A DNA stretch of 64,000 bases from UBA4417 sp031550085 (lineage in GTDB: Bacteria > Bacteroidota > Bacteroidia > Bacteroidales > UBA4417). The notes beneath the pieces were generated by a model. The model did no database searches and was not told where the DNA came from. It saw only the letters and a program-made list of their open reading frames with translations. The stretch lies in NCBI GenBank assembly GCA_031550085.1, contig JAVBOY010000001.1, positions 62,001-126,000 of the forward strand. The letters run 5' to 3'. A program made the position numbers and the translations under genes. Shown here in pieces: positions 44,019-52,611 of this stretch (the first letter of the stretch is position 1; each line of letters opens with the position of its first letter).

Positions 44019-46004
44019 TTATTTATGGCTTAAGGTCTTTAATACGGCCTGATCTATTTTTACCGGATATTTTGCTTTCAATTCTTTAATCCATTCAGCT
44101 TCCAGATAAGTCTGATAATCGGTGGTGATCAGGCCGTAAGCTTCTTCCAGTTTTTTAGGTTCGGGCGCAACCACTTTACGGACAATCAAAAAGGTAGCGG
44201 GATCTTCTTTTACTTTTTCGGCTTTTTTGGTCACCACCCACTGTGCGTTGTCAATGATCGAATTTTCGCCGCGCAAGAAGAGTTTACGAGTTATTTCTAT
44301 TTTGTGAATGCTGTCTGTGTTAAACGCCGATAGCAACGCTTCATCCGTCGGAAGCTTTTTCAGTTTCTTGGTCAAATTTTTCAAAACCTCGGGATCATTC
44401 ACTTGAATGATGGAAGCATCCAGGCGTTCATCCCACATGTAATTACGTTTGTTCTTTTCGTAAAATTCTTGCAATCCGACGGTGTCTTTTACGGCTCTCG
44501 ACCATACTTTTTGTTCCGTAAGATTAAATAATAAAATGCCATCGTGGTATTCACTCATCAAATCTTTAAAGTCGGGGTAACGGGTTTCCAACTGAGAGTC
44601 GGCATAAGCCAGAATGTTTTCATTTACAAATATTTTGTATTGCCACCTCAAATAGGTTGAGATATCATATTTGGGCAGTTGTTGCTGATGGGATTCCAAA
44701 AATTTGGCAAAATCGGCCTGGGTGTACGTTTTGGTGCCAATTGTAAACATAGCATCATTCATGCCTTTGGCATTTTCAGCTTTCCATCCCTGGAAAAAGA
44801 TGGTATCGGTAACCACCTTGTTAAGCGCGGCCAAGGCTTCGGGACGATCGACAAATCCGTAATCGTTTTTGGTTTTGTTTACCAATGATTCCTCTGTAAG
44901 GATTGCCCGGTCACTATGTCCTACTTTTTGTTTGAGTTCTTCTTTTTCGGATTCGAAGGTCCCCAGAGGTTTGGTATCCATCAATTTGATGATATGCCAA
45001 CCGAATTGTGTTTGGAACGGCTTGGAATAGGCTCCTTTCTTAAGTTGCTGGATTGCAACCACAAATTCCGGCAAGAAACGGTTGGTGGTCATCCACGACA
45101 TAACGCCTCCCGATTGGGCGGTATTTACGTCATCGGAATATTTTTTACATAAAGCGGCAAAATCATTTCCTTCTTGCAACAGATCATATACTTTTTGCGC
45201 CAGTTCACCCTGCTTATCGGTAGCTGCATCTATTGATTCACCCGGTTTGTAAGAGAAAAAGATATGCGCTATTTGTATTTTTCCTAAGGAGGGTTGTTTG
45301 TCAACCACTTTAATCAGGTGGTATCCAAATTGGGTACGAACCGGCATCGTAATCTCTCCTACTTTGGTATTATATGCAGCCGTTTCGAAAGGATAAACCA
45401 TGTCAAAAGCTGAAAAATAACCTAAATCACCGTGGTTTCCACGGATGTTGTGGCCTTGGTAGGGGTGATCTTGTGCCGACGGATCCTCTGAGAGTTCTAC
45501 CGCTACTTTCGCGAAGTCTTCCCCTTTCAAAAGCCGTTTCCGAATTTGAAGTATTTTATTGTATGCTTTCAACGTATCTGCGGGGGAAGCAAATTGGTCG
45601 CACTTGATCAGAATGTGACTAGCGCGGATATCGTATTTTTTTCTTTCGTACGCCTCTTTGATCAGGGATTCGTTCAATTTTTCGTCCATCAAATAGGGTT
45701 GCGCCAACTGCTTGCGATAGGTTGCCAATTCACTGCGGAATGCGGCCGCCGTATCCATGCCCAGACTCATCGCTTCCAGCACTTTCATCCGGAACACGGT
45801 GTACAATTCCAGATACTCGTCGATGTTGATCGTTTCTACTTGCGAAGATACGGAGTTGTTATTCTTTTGATAGATTCTTAAAAAATCGTCTCTTTGTGTT
45901 GCTTCATTTCCCACTTGCAGTAATACGGGGGATTGGGAAAAAACCATATTGTATGCAAAACAGAAAATAAGTGTTGCGGCCAAACGGTTGAGAATTCGTT
46001 TCAT
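44019..46004 (-). CDS. Periplasmic peptidyl-prolyl isomerase with two parvulin domains
   Basis: A 661-residue exported protein (signal peptide to about FSQ, residue 24). Parvulin 1 at about 126-235 (DIRASHILIKCDQF, GNHGDLGYFSAFDMVYPFETAAYNT, RTQFGYHLIKVVDKQP) and parvulin 2 at about 237-350 (KIQIAHIFFSYKPG, SGGVMSWMTTNRFLPEFVVAIQQL, TQFGWHIIKLMDTKP). The last 300 residues have no domain I recognise. It starts the PPIase trio, 60 bp after guaB. Confidence 0.9.
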   Translation of the reverse strand: MKRILNRLAATLIFCFAYNMVFSQSPVLLQVGNEATQRDDFLRIYQKNNNSVSSQVETINIDEYLELYTVFRMKVLEAMSLGMDTAAAFRSELATYRKQLAQPYLMDEKLNESLIKEAYERKKYDIRASHILIKCDQFASPADTLKAYNKILQIRKRLLKGEDFAKVAVELSEDPSAQDHPYQGHNIRGNHGDLGYFSAFDMVYPFETAAYNTKVGEITMPVRTQFGYHLIKVVDKQPSLGKIQIAHIFFSYKPGESIDAATDKQGELAQKVYDLLQEGNDFAALCKKYSDDVNTAQSGGVMSWMTTNRFLPEFVVAIQQLKKGAYSKPFQTQFGWHIIKLMDTKPLGTFESEKEELKQKVGHSDRAILTEESLVNKTKNDYGFVDRPEALAALNKVVTDTIFFQGWKAENAKGMNDAMFTIGTKTYTQADFAKFLESHQQQLPKYDISTYLRWQYKIFVNENILAYADSQLETRYPDFKDLMSEYHDGILLFNLTEQKVWSRAVKDTVGLQEFYEKNKRNYMWDERLDASIIQVNDPEVLKNLTKKLKKLPTDEALLSAFNTDSIHKIEITRKLFLRGENSIIDNAQWVVTKKAEKVKEDPATFLIVRKVVAPEPKKLEEAYGLITTDYQTYLEAEWIKELKAKYPVKIDQAVLKTLSHK

Positions 46005-46064
46005 ACGTATGTTTTATGGATTATGTTAAAAAATAAAAATGGGTTTCGATGAAATATATAAAAA

Positions 46065-47534
46065 TTACCGGCTGTAATTGGGCGATTCCTTTACAATGTA
46101 TACATCGTGCGGATGGCTTTCTTTGACTCCGGCTGCCGTTATTTTGATGAATTGTGCATCACGCAAGGCTTTGATATCTTTGGAACCGGTATATCCCATT
46201 CCGGCACGTAAGCCGCCAATCATTTGATGGATGACTTCGCTCAACGATCCTTTGTAAGCAACACGCCCCTCGATGCCTTCAGGAACCAGTTTTTTAATAT
46301 CGTCTTCGGCATCCTGGAAATAGCGGTCTTTGGAACCTTGCTGCATGGCTCCGATAGATCCCATTCCACGGTAACTTTTAAACTTACGTCCTTCGAAAAT
46401 AACGGTATCTCCCGGCGATTCGTCAACGCCGGCAAACAGCGAACCGGCCATAATGGTGCTTGCTCCGCCGGCCAACGCTTTCACAATATCACCGGTATAA
46501 CGGATTCCGCCATCGGCAATGATGGGAATATCAAGATCTTTAAGGGCTTTGGCTACATCATAAACTGCCGACAATTGCGGCATTCCGATTCCGGCTATGA
46601 CCCGCGTGGTGCAAATGGATCCGGGGCCTATTCCCACCTTTACGGCATCGGCTCCGGCTTTTACCAAATCCAAAGCAGCTTGTCCGGTAGCAATATTACC
46701 CACCACCAATTCCAAATCGGGATAGTGTTGTTTTACCTTCCGCGCCATGTTCAAAACTCCCACAGAATGTCCATGCGCCGTGTCAATGACAATGGCATCC
46801 ACGCCGTTTTTTACCAATTCATCTACCCGCTCCAGGGTATCCGCCGTAACACCCACCGCCGCCGCCACGCGCAAACGTCCTTTGGAATCTTTGCAGGCAT
46901 TGGGGCGCGCTTTTATTTTGATAATGTCTTTGTAAGTAATGAGACCGACCAGTTTAAAATCTTTGTCGACAACCGGAAGTTTTTCAATTTTATATTCCTG
47001 AAGGATATCGGCCGCTTTGTCGAAGGTTGTAAATTCCGTCGTAGTGATCAGCCTTTCCCGGGTCATAATTTCCGCAATGGGGCGGTATACGTTGCGTTCA
47101 AAGCGCAAATCACGGTTGGTGGCAATGCCCACCAATTTGCCATCGTCATTCACAATGGGAATTCCTCCGATTTTATTCTCGCGCATGATGCGGTGTGCAT
47201 CTTCTACCAAAGCCGATTCGTGTAACGTGACGGGGTCCGTAATCATTCCATTTTCGGCCCGTTTTACTTTTTTCACTTCATTGGCTTGTTCTTCAATGGT
47301 CATGTTTTTGTGTATCACCCCGATTCCGCCTTCCTGTGCCATTGCAATCGCCATTACCGAATCCGTAACCGTATCCATGGCTGCAGAAACGATCGGAATG
47401 TTCAATTGTATATTCCGTGTAAAACGTGTGGTGATATTGACCTCGCGCGGCAATACTTCCGAATAGGCAGGGACTAAAAGGACGTCGTCGTAGGTAAGAC
47501 CTTCCCCTAAAAACTTATCATTGTCAATCAACAT
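46065..47534 (-). CDS. guaB: Inosine-5'-monophosphate dehydrogenase
   Basis: About 489 residues from the ATG at 47534. This start is chosen because the promoter -7 box (47553-47560) would overlap the only earlier in-frame start, a TTG at 47555, and because MLIDNDKFLGEGLTYDDVLLVP is the standard N-terminus. The enzyme oxidises IMP to XMP, the committed step of GTP synthesis. Two CBS domains lie at about 93-208; the catalytic loop GIGPGSICTTRV has its cysteine at about residue 308; ADGGIRYTGDIVKALAGGASTIMAGSLFAG and YRGMGSIGAM follow. Full length. Leads a probable operon with the PPIases and moxR. Confidence 0.96.
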   Translation of the reverse strand: MLIDNDKFLGEGLTYDDVLLVPAYSEVLPREVNITTRFTRNIQLNIPIVSAAMDTVTDSVMAIAMAQEGGIGVIHKNMTIEEQANEVKKVKRAENGMITDPVTLHESALVEDAHRIMRENKIGGIPIVNDDGKLVGIATNRDLRFERNVYRPIAEIMTRERLITTTEFTTFDKAADILQEYKIEKLPVVDKDFKLVGLITYKDIIKIKARPNACKDSKGRLRVAAAVGVTADTLERVDELVKNGVDAIVIDTAHGHSVGVLNMARKVKQHYPDLELVVGNIATGQAALDLVKAGADAVKVGIGPGSICTTRVIAGIGMPQLSAVYDVAKALKDLDIPIIADGGIRYTGDIVKALAGGASTIMAGSLFAGVDESPGDTVIFEGRKFKSYRGMGSIGAMQQGSKDRYFQDAEDDIKKLVPEGIEGRVAYKGSLSEVIHQMIGGLRAGMGYTGSKDIKALRDAQFIKITAAGVKESHPHDVYIVKESPNYSR

Positions 47535-47552
47535 AGGCAGTTTTTTAACTAA

Positions 47553-47560
47553 CAAAAGTA
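47553..47560 (-). promoter_or_regulatory. -7 box of the guaB promoter
   Basis: TACTTTTG on the minus strand matches TAnnTTTG and lies 18 bp before the guaB ATG, giving a very short 5' leader. It decides the start codon of guaB. Confidence 0.6.
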
Positions 47561-47765
47561 CAAAAAACTTTAGATTCGGGAAGGTTATTCAACCTTACAT
47601 GGTCTGATCTGTATTAAAAATTTGTAATTTTTTATAATCGCCTTATTTTGATCATTTTCCTTACAGAAAAACAACCTTCTCCTTACGGAAAATTACCGAC
47701 GGACATTGCGTAAACAGCAACCCTTAGGAGGTTGTAAAACCTTAAATTTTCCGTGTAAATCCGGT

Positions 47766-48665
47766 TTACAATTTGATCCGGATAAACGTACCCAAAGGCA
47801 AACGCTTGCCGAATCGATCGGGTAAATACATTTCACCCAACTCTTTTTCTTTTATCCCCCGGAAATGGGCCTGGATCAAATTATCGGCAACCAAAGCCGA
47901 CAAGCCCATGGAATACATATTTAAGATCAGAAAACTGTCTTTTTCGGCTAAAATCCGGCTGCACAACCGCACCAGTTCGTTGATTTTATCATCCAGAATC
48001 CACTTCTCCCCATTCGGCCCATTGCCGTAGGCAGGCGGATCTAAAATAATTCCCTGGTATTTTTTTCCCCGCTTTTCTTCCCGGGCGGCATATTTCAACG
48101 CATCTTCCACCACCCAGCGAATGCCGTCCAATCCGCATAATTCCTGATTCTCGTTCGCCCAGGTCACCACCTGTTTTATCGAATCCACATGCGTCACATC
48201 GGCTCCGGCACAGCGCGCTGCCAGCGAAGCGCCGCCGGTATACGCAAACAGGTTTAAAAATTTCGGTTGTTCGCCCTTGCAATTTGCCAGATTTTCAGCA
48301 ATATAATCCCAATTGGCCGCCTGCTCGGGAAAAATCCCCACATGCTTGAAAGCCGTCAAAGCCAAACGGAACCTTAAGTTCAGGCGGCCGGTTTTGTAGC
48401 CGATATTCCAACGGTCGGGAATCGATTTATCTTTTTTCAGCCAATCGCCCGTCGTAGCCGTCCGGCCGCGAAAACGGATGTGGCAAAGTTTTTCCCAGTC
48501 CGGTTCGCTTTGAGACTTATCCCAAACGGCTTGCGGTTCGGGACGGACAAGGATGTATTTCCCGAAACGTTCCAACTTTTCAAAATTTCCCGAATCGATC
48601 AATTCATAATCCGCCCAATGCGTGGGCGCCAACGATATCATGGTATTTTCAAACGGTTTCATCAT
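47766..48665 (-). CDS. Class I SAM-dependent methyltransferase (RlmI-like, PF10672 type)
   Basis: About 299 residues. The ATG at 48665 overlaps the last base of the aroE stop (TGATG). The N-terminal part (HWADYELIDSGNFEKLERFGKYILVRPEPQAVW) is the usual opening of this family in Bacteroidota. The SAM-binding motif is FLNLFAYTGGASLAARCAGADVTHVD, and the catalytic motif IILDPPAYGNGPNG resembles the DPP motif of RlmI/RlmK 23S rRNA methyltransferases. The target nucleotide is unknown. Confidence 0.85.
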   Translation of the reverse strand: MMKPFENTMISLAPTHWADYELIDSGNFEKLERFGKYILVRPEPQAVWDKSQSEPDWEKLCHIRFRGRTATTGDWLKKDKSIPDRWNIGYKTGRLNLRFRLALTAFKHVGIFPEQAANWDYIAENLANCKGEQPKFLNLFAYTGGASLAARCAGADVTHVDSIKQVVTWANENQELCGLDGIRWVVEDALKYAAREEKRGKKYQGIILDPPAYGNGPNGEKWILDDKINELVRLCSRILAEKDSFLILNMYSMGLSALVADNLIQAHFRGIKEKELGEMYLPDRFGKRLPLGTFIRIKL

Positions 48666-49426
48666 CACAGTTCGTTATTTGTCCAAATTTCCCAGGAAGC
48701 ATCGGCTTGCAAATGCAGCATTTCCAATCCGTTTTTAACCGTACAGCCTTGCTCCCGCCCTTTTTGTAAAAATAAGGTTTCCGTGGGATTGTAAACCAAA
48801 TCATACAGCAAATGCCGGGCATCCAATGCATGATATGGGAAATCGGGGCAAGTATCAGAATCGGGGAACATGCCGAGTGGCGTCGCATTCACAATGAGGT
48901 GCGTTTGAGCGAGTTGTTGTTCGGTAATTTCTTTGTAAAGAATCGTTTCCGGATTGCTTATTGACCGGGAAACCATTTTGTTTTGAATTTGCAAACGATC
49001 CAATACAAATTTCATCGCCCGGGCGGCGCCCCCCGTTCCGAGAATTAAAGCCTTTTGGTGATGCGCCTGCAACAAAGGTTTCAACGAGTATTCAAAACCC
49101 AACACATCGGTATTGTAGCCTTTTAAGTTTAACCGGCCGCCGGCATTCGTTATCTTGATACAATTTACCGCTCCGATTTGCCTGGACTCGGGCGAAAGCT
49201 CCGTCAAGAAAGGGATAACAGCCGTTTTATACGGAAAGGTTACATTGAGGCCTGACAAAGCAGGATATTCTAAAAGTAGTCCGGGAAATTGGGCAATGTC
49301 TTCAAGCGGAAATTCCGAGTAAGAGCAATCATTCAAATGCAGCTTTTGGAACTTTTCGGAAAAATATCTTTTCGAAAACGAATGTCCCAACGGAAAACCG
49401 ATGATTCCAAATGATTGCATATTCAT
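48665..49426 (-). CDS. aroE: Shikimate dehydrogenase
   Basis: A 253-residue enzyme reducing 3-dehydroshikimate to shikimate with NADPH. Substrate residues: IGFPLGHSFSKRYF, NVTFPYK with catalytic K67, and GYNTDVLGF with D107. The NADP-binding loop is LILGTGGAARA, followed by IVNATPLGM and NGLEMLHLQA. Slightly short compared with E. coli AroE, as is usual in Bacteroidota. It starts 3 bp after the dedA-family gene and its stop overlaps the methyltransferase start. Confidence 0.94.
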   Translation of the reverse strand: MNMQSFGIIGFPLGHSFSKRYFSEKFQKLHLNDCSYSEFPLEDIAQFPGLLLEYPALSGLNVTFPYKTAVIPFLTELSPESRQIGAVNCIKITNAGGRLNLKGYNTDVLGFEYSLKPLLQAHHQKALILGTGGAARAMKFVLDRLQIQNKMVSRSISNPETILYKEITEQQLAQTHLIVNATPLGMFPDSDTCPDFPYHALDARHLLYDLVYNPTETLFLQKGREQGCTVKNGLEMLHLQADASWEIWTNNEL

Positions 49427-49429
49427 TTA

Positions 49430-50062
49430 TTATTGATCAGAAGATTTTCCTTGCTTCCGGAAATGCTTGATAATTTTCCACAAATAAAACAAAGCCGCCC
49501 CTCCGAGAATCACCACAATCACAATATCGATAATGTGGCTGTATTTCATCACCGTTTCCCAATTTTCCTTGAGCAACACGCCCATATAAGTTAAAAAGGC
49601 ATTCCAGATGGTCGCGCCGATCAGGGTGTATACCGAAAATTTCCAAATATTCATTTTGGCCATTCCGGCAGGAATGCTGATAAAATGGCGTACCACCGGA
49701 ATAAAGCGCGACGTCAGGATGGTAATCTGTCCGTATTTGGCAAAAAACTTTTCGGTCAGCGCCAAATGATGCTCATCCAGCAGGAAATATTTGCCGAACT
49801 TTTTGATAAACGGCTTTCCCCCGTAATAACCAATGTAGTACGATATCAGCGACCCCAAAATACTTCCGATCGAACTGGCGATGATAACGCCCGTCCAGGT
49901 AAAATTTCCCTGTACAATATGAAATCCCGCAAACGGCATCACGGCTTCGGAAGGCACCGGAAAAATCATGCTTTCCATCATCATCAAAATACAAATACCC
50001 AAATAGCCCGTAGCGCCGATCAACAAGGTTGCGGTGGCAGCAATCCACTTTGTAATTCCCAT
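49430..50062 (-). CDS. DedA/VTT-family inner-membrane protein
   Basis: A 210-residue membrane protein with the family signatures ESMIFPVPSEAVMPFAG (acidic residue and Pro near the start of the reentrant segment) and LTSRFIPVVRHFISIPAGMAKMNIWKFSVYTLIGATIWN. Family members are implicated in phospholipid (undecaprenyl phosphate, PE) translocation and proton-motive homeostasis. First gene of a three-gene unit with aroE and the methyltransferase. Confidence 0.92.
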   Translation of the reverse strand: MGITKWIAATATLLIGATGYLGICILMMMESMIFPVPSEAVMPFAGFHIVQGNFTWTGVIIASSIGSILGSLISYYIGYYGGKPFIKKFGKYFLLDEHHLALTEKFFAKYGQITILTSRFIPVVRHFISIPAGMAKMNIWKFSVYTLIGATIWNAFLTYMGVLLKENWETVMKYSHIIDIVIVVILGGAALFYLWKIIKHFRKQGKSSDQ

Positions 50063-50099
50063 AAAAATTTTTTTAAATTATAAATGCTAAACTATATCT

Positions 50100-50298
50100 T
50101 AATTGAAAGTTGAAAATGGAAAATTGAAAGTGCTTTTTTAGATACAAGTAAACAAAAAACAAACAACAACCCTTGTACCCTGCACCTTGGATCTTTTCAC
50201 GCTTCACAAATAAACAGTTAAACAACTCAACGATTCAACAGCAGCCCATTTCCCCTACTTCCCCGATTTCCCCCCTTTCACCTTGCACCCTTAACCCT
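50100..50298. repeat. Mosaic interspersed repeat, inverted copy
   Basis: The modules seen elsewhere occur here as reverse complements and in reverse order: AATTGAAAGTTGAAAATGGAAAATTGAAAG (50100-50130), ACAAGTAAACAAAAAACAAACAACAAC (about 50143-50170), a TACCCTGCACCTTGG / CACGCTTCAC segment (to 50210), then AAACAGTTAAACAACTCAACGATTCAACA (50211-50241). The copy lies between two minus-strand genes. No gene inside. Confidence 0.75.
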
Positions 50299-51726
50299 TT
50301 AGCGTGTACCGTTCTCCTCCCCCATCACCTGATTCATCATTTCGATAATTTCGGGATTATGTTGCGCCTTTTTCGAATATTCAAAAAAAACTTTCGCCCC
50401 GCCCGGGTCCTTTGCCAATAATTCATGCAAGCGTGTAATGGCCTCTTGCACCCGGTTCTCTTCCAATAAAAAAGCTACTTTGCGGTATGCCAATTCCGGA
50501 CTGTCGGGTTGATAAGCAATTCCGTCTTCCAGCACCGCCATTGCATTTTCCAGATCATCGAATTTTTGGAAATACAAATCCGACAAATCCAGCCAAATAT
50601 CAACACTGTAAGGATTGAGTTGGGAAACTTTTTGAAACGACGGCAAGCTTTCCTCGACCTGCCCGATCTCCAGTTGCGTATCGGCCAAAATATACCAATA
50701 CTCGTGGTTTTCAGGCTCAATCTCCAGCGAATGCTTCATGACCTGTAGCGCCTCGGTATTGTCGTTCAACTCGTGCAAACAAATTCCCAGGCCCATCCAC
50801 GCATCGGGTAGCTCAGGTTCTTTTTCCAAGGCCTGCCGGTAAAAATCAATGGCTTTTTCAAATTGTTTCAGCTTTTCATAGCAATCAGCAATGTAGTACA
50901 AGGCAATTGCTTCGGGCTGCTCGTAATCAAAAATCTGTTTGTACGTGACAATGGCCTGAGCAAACAGTTCCATGCTTTCCAACACATTGGCCTTGCTGTA
51001 GTATGCGGGGATAAACTTCGGCTCGATGGCGATGGCATACTCAAAAGCCTCAATGGCTTTTTCAAAAAGTTCCATCGCGCTGTAAACCAATCCCAAATTA
51101 AACCAGGCCACATAATTATACGGGCTTTCGTCGAGAACACTTTCAAAAAACTGAACCGCTTTATCGTGCAAGCCGGCCAAATCGCAACAATAACCGATTT
51201 CGTAAAGTAAACTTTCGTCCAAAGGCATGGTACGATAGGCTTTCATCAAATAATCCGATGCCGTGTCAAACTGCGAAATACTTTCGTATTCAAATGCAAT
51301 TTCGGCATACAATTCACCCCGGTTTTCGCGGGTCTGCTTCATCGCTTTTTGATACTCGCGAATGGCCGACTGATGTTCCTTTTGCGAACTGTAAATGGCC
51401 GCTTTGGTCAGGTGGATATCGGCATTTTCCATACCTTTTTCCTCCAGCGAAACCAAAAGTTCCAGCGCCTTTTCAGGCTGGTTGGTATAATTAAGATTTT
51501 GCGCCTTGTAAATTAAAAAAACTTCGTCGGTAGGATACCTTGTCAACGCCAACTGAATGGCCGCTTCCGCCGATTTAAAATCCGGGCGGCTAAAATAATA
51601 TTGGATAATGTCTTCCAACTCTTCGGTATCCAGAAAAATATACTGCCCCGTCGACAAGCTTTCTTCAAAGCGGTTGATCAACTCGCGGAGATATTCTTCT
51701 TCCTGATGGTCCAAATTGAAATCCAT
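50299..51726 (-). CDS. Tetratricopeptide-repeat protein
   Basis: A 475-residue cytoplasmic protein built almost entirely of TPR units (for example AWFNLGLVYSAMELFEKAIEAFEYAIAIEPK, LYYIADCYEKLKQFEKAIDFYRQALEKEPE, AWMGLGICLHELNDNTEALQVMKHSLEIEPE), at least ten by eye. There is no signal peptide or catalytic domain. TPR arrays mediate protein-protein contacts; the partner is unknown. It is common near DedA/aroE genes in Bacteroidales, but here a repeat block separates it from them. Own promoter upstream. Confidence 0.9.
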   Translation of the reverse strand: MDFNLDHQEEEYLRELINRFEESLSTGQYIFLDTEELEDIIQYYFSRPDFKSAEAAIQLALTRYPTDEVFLIYKAQNLNYTNQPEKALELLVSLEEKGMENADIHLTKAAIYSSQKEHQSAIREYQKAMKQTRENRGELYAEIAFEYESISQFDTASDYLMKAYRTMPLDESLLYEIGYCCDLAGLHDKAVQFFESVLDESPYNYVAWFNLGLVYSAMELFEKAIEAFEYAIAIEPKFIPAYYSKANVLESMELFAQAIVTYKQIFDYEQPEAIALYYIADCYEKLKQFEKAIDFYRQALEKEPELPDAWMGLGICLHELNDNTEALQVMKHSLEIEPENHEYWYILADTQLEIGQVEESLPSFQKVSQLNPYSVDIWLDLSDLYFQKFDDLENAMAVLEDGIAYQPDSPELAYRKVAFLLEENRVQEAITRLHELLAKDPGGAKVFFEYSKKAQHNPEIIEMMNQVMGEENGTR

Positions 51727-51742
51727 ATCGAAATTTTCCGTG

Positions 51743-51750
51743 CAAAGGTA
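51743..51750 (-). promoter_or_regulatory. -7 box of the TPR gene promoter
   Basis: TACCTTTG on the minus strand is a perfect TAnnTTTG, 17 bp before the start codon at 51726. Confidence 0.6.
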
Positions 51751-51963
51751 ACGAACTTGGCTAAATTAACAATCCACAAGCGTAAATGGCTAAAAACCCT
51801 TCCCCAAAAGATTCGATCCATAAAACAGGCCTCCCCAACAGGGAGTTCTTTGAAATTCTTCAAAATTTTGCGTACCGCACACTAGGCATTTCCCCAAAAA
51901 AAGAATGAGGATGTTTCAAAAAAGAGCCGTTCGTTTATAAAAAATGCCTGTTTGTTGAATTTA

Positions 51964-51996
51964 TTTGCATCCCCATAAGGGTCTGAAGTACTTTTG
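51964..51996 (+). promoter_or_regulatory. Promoter of the T9SS-sorted protein at 52035
   Basis: TTTG (51964-51967) and TACTTTTG (51989-51996), 21 bp apart, fit the Bacteroidota -33/-7 pattern. The -7 box ends 38 bp before the start codon. This begins the plus-strand surface-polymer-like locus. Confidence 0.6.
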
Positions 51997-52034
51997 GGCA
52001 AATTTCTATCTATCCCATCATTAAAACATAAAAT

Positions 52035-52520
52035 ATGAAGTATACACTAAATTTTGCTTTGCTCTTGCTCCTGTGTTTTGGTTTTGCCATGCAAACCGAG
52101 GCGCAAAGCAAGCTGACCGTAAAAATGAAAGACGGCTCCGAACAATTATATTTAATCTCCGAAGCAGGAAAACTCTATTTCTCGGGAAGTAATTTACAGA
52201 TCGACCAAGGATCCGGAAATCCGGCCAGCATTCAGACATCGCTGATTCAAAAACTTTTGGTTGAGGAATATGTGCTGGCAAACCCGGTTTATACACAGAA
52301 AGAGGCTGTTTACGTATATCCCAATCCTTCGCACGAATCCTTATGGGTGGCAAATGTGGGCGCTGCAAAAATGAACGTCCGGATATTCTCGCTGAACGGG
52401 CAATTGTTGCAGCAAGGAGAATACAGCGCCGACGAAGCCATCGATGTGTCCCGCCTGGCCCGTGGTTTTTACATCATTTCCATTAACAATACCAAAGTTA
52501 TTAAATTCAGCAAATTCTAA
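52035..52520 (+). CDS. Small secreted protein with T9SS type A sorting domain
   Basis: A 161-residue protein: signal peptide to about TEAQ (residue 24), a short beta-rich region (LTVKMKDGSEQLYLISEAGKLYFSGSNLQI), and a C-terminal sorting domain from about residue 92 (VYVYPNPSHESLWV, NVRIFSLNGQLLQQGEY, LARGFYIISINN). It should be exported by the type IX system and attached to the surface. It is directly upstream of a Cthe_2159-like gene (91-bp gap) and may be cotranscribed with it. Confidence 0.85.
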   Translation: MKYTLNFALLLLLCFGFAMQTEAQSKLTVKMKDGSEQLYLISEAGKLYFSGSNLQIDQGSGNPASIQTSLIQKLLVEEYVLANPVYTQKEAVYVYPNPSHESLWVANVGAAKMNVRIFSLNGQLLQQGEYSADEAIDVSRLARGFYIISINNTKVIKFSKF

Positions 52521-52611
52521 GATGCCCGAAGGAATCCCTCTTGCCAACCGGAAATTAGTACGGATGGCGCATTCCATACGGAGTTTATCGTCAAAAATAA
52601 AGATAACATAC

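Noticed and set aside
46224..47225. 333-codon open frame antisense to guaB
   Set aside because: The opposite frame encodes a complete IMP dehydrogenase; the antisense translation shows no domain and is rich in His/Phe/Asn, typical of a shadow frame.
52444..52611. Upstream extension of the beta-helix protein at 52612
   Set aside because: The extra 56 codons overlap the end of the preceding gene in another frame and would bury the signal peptide.
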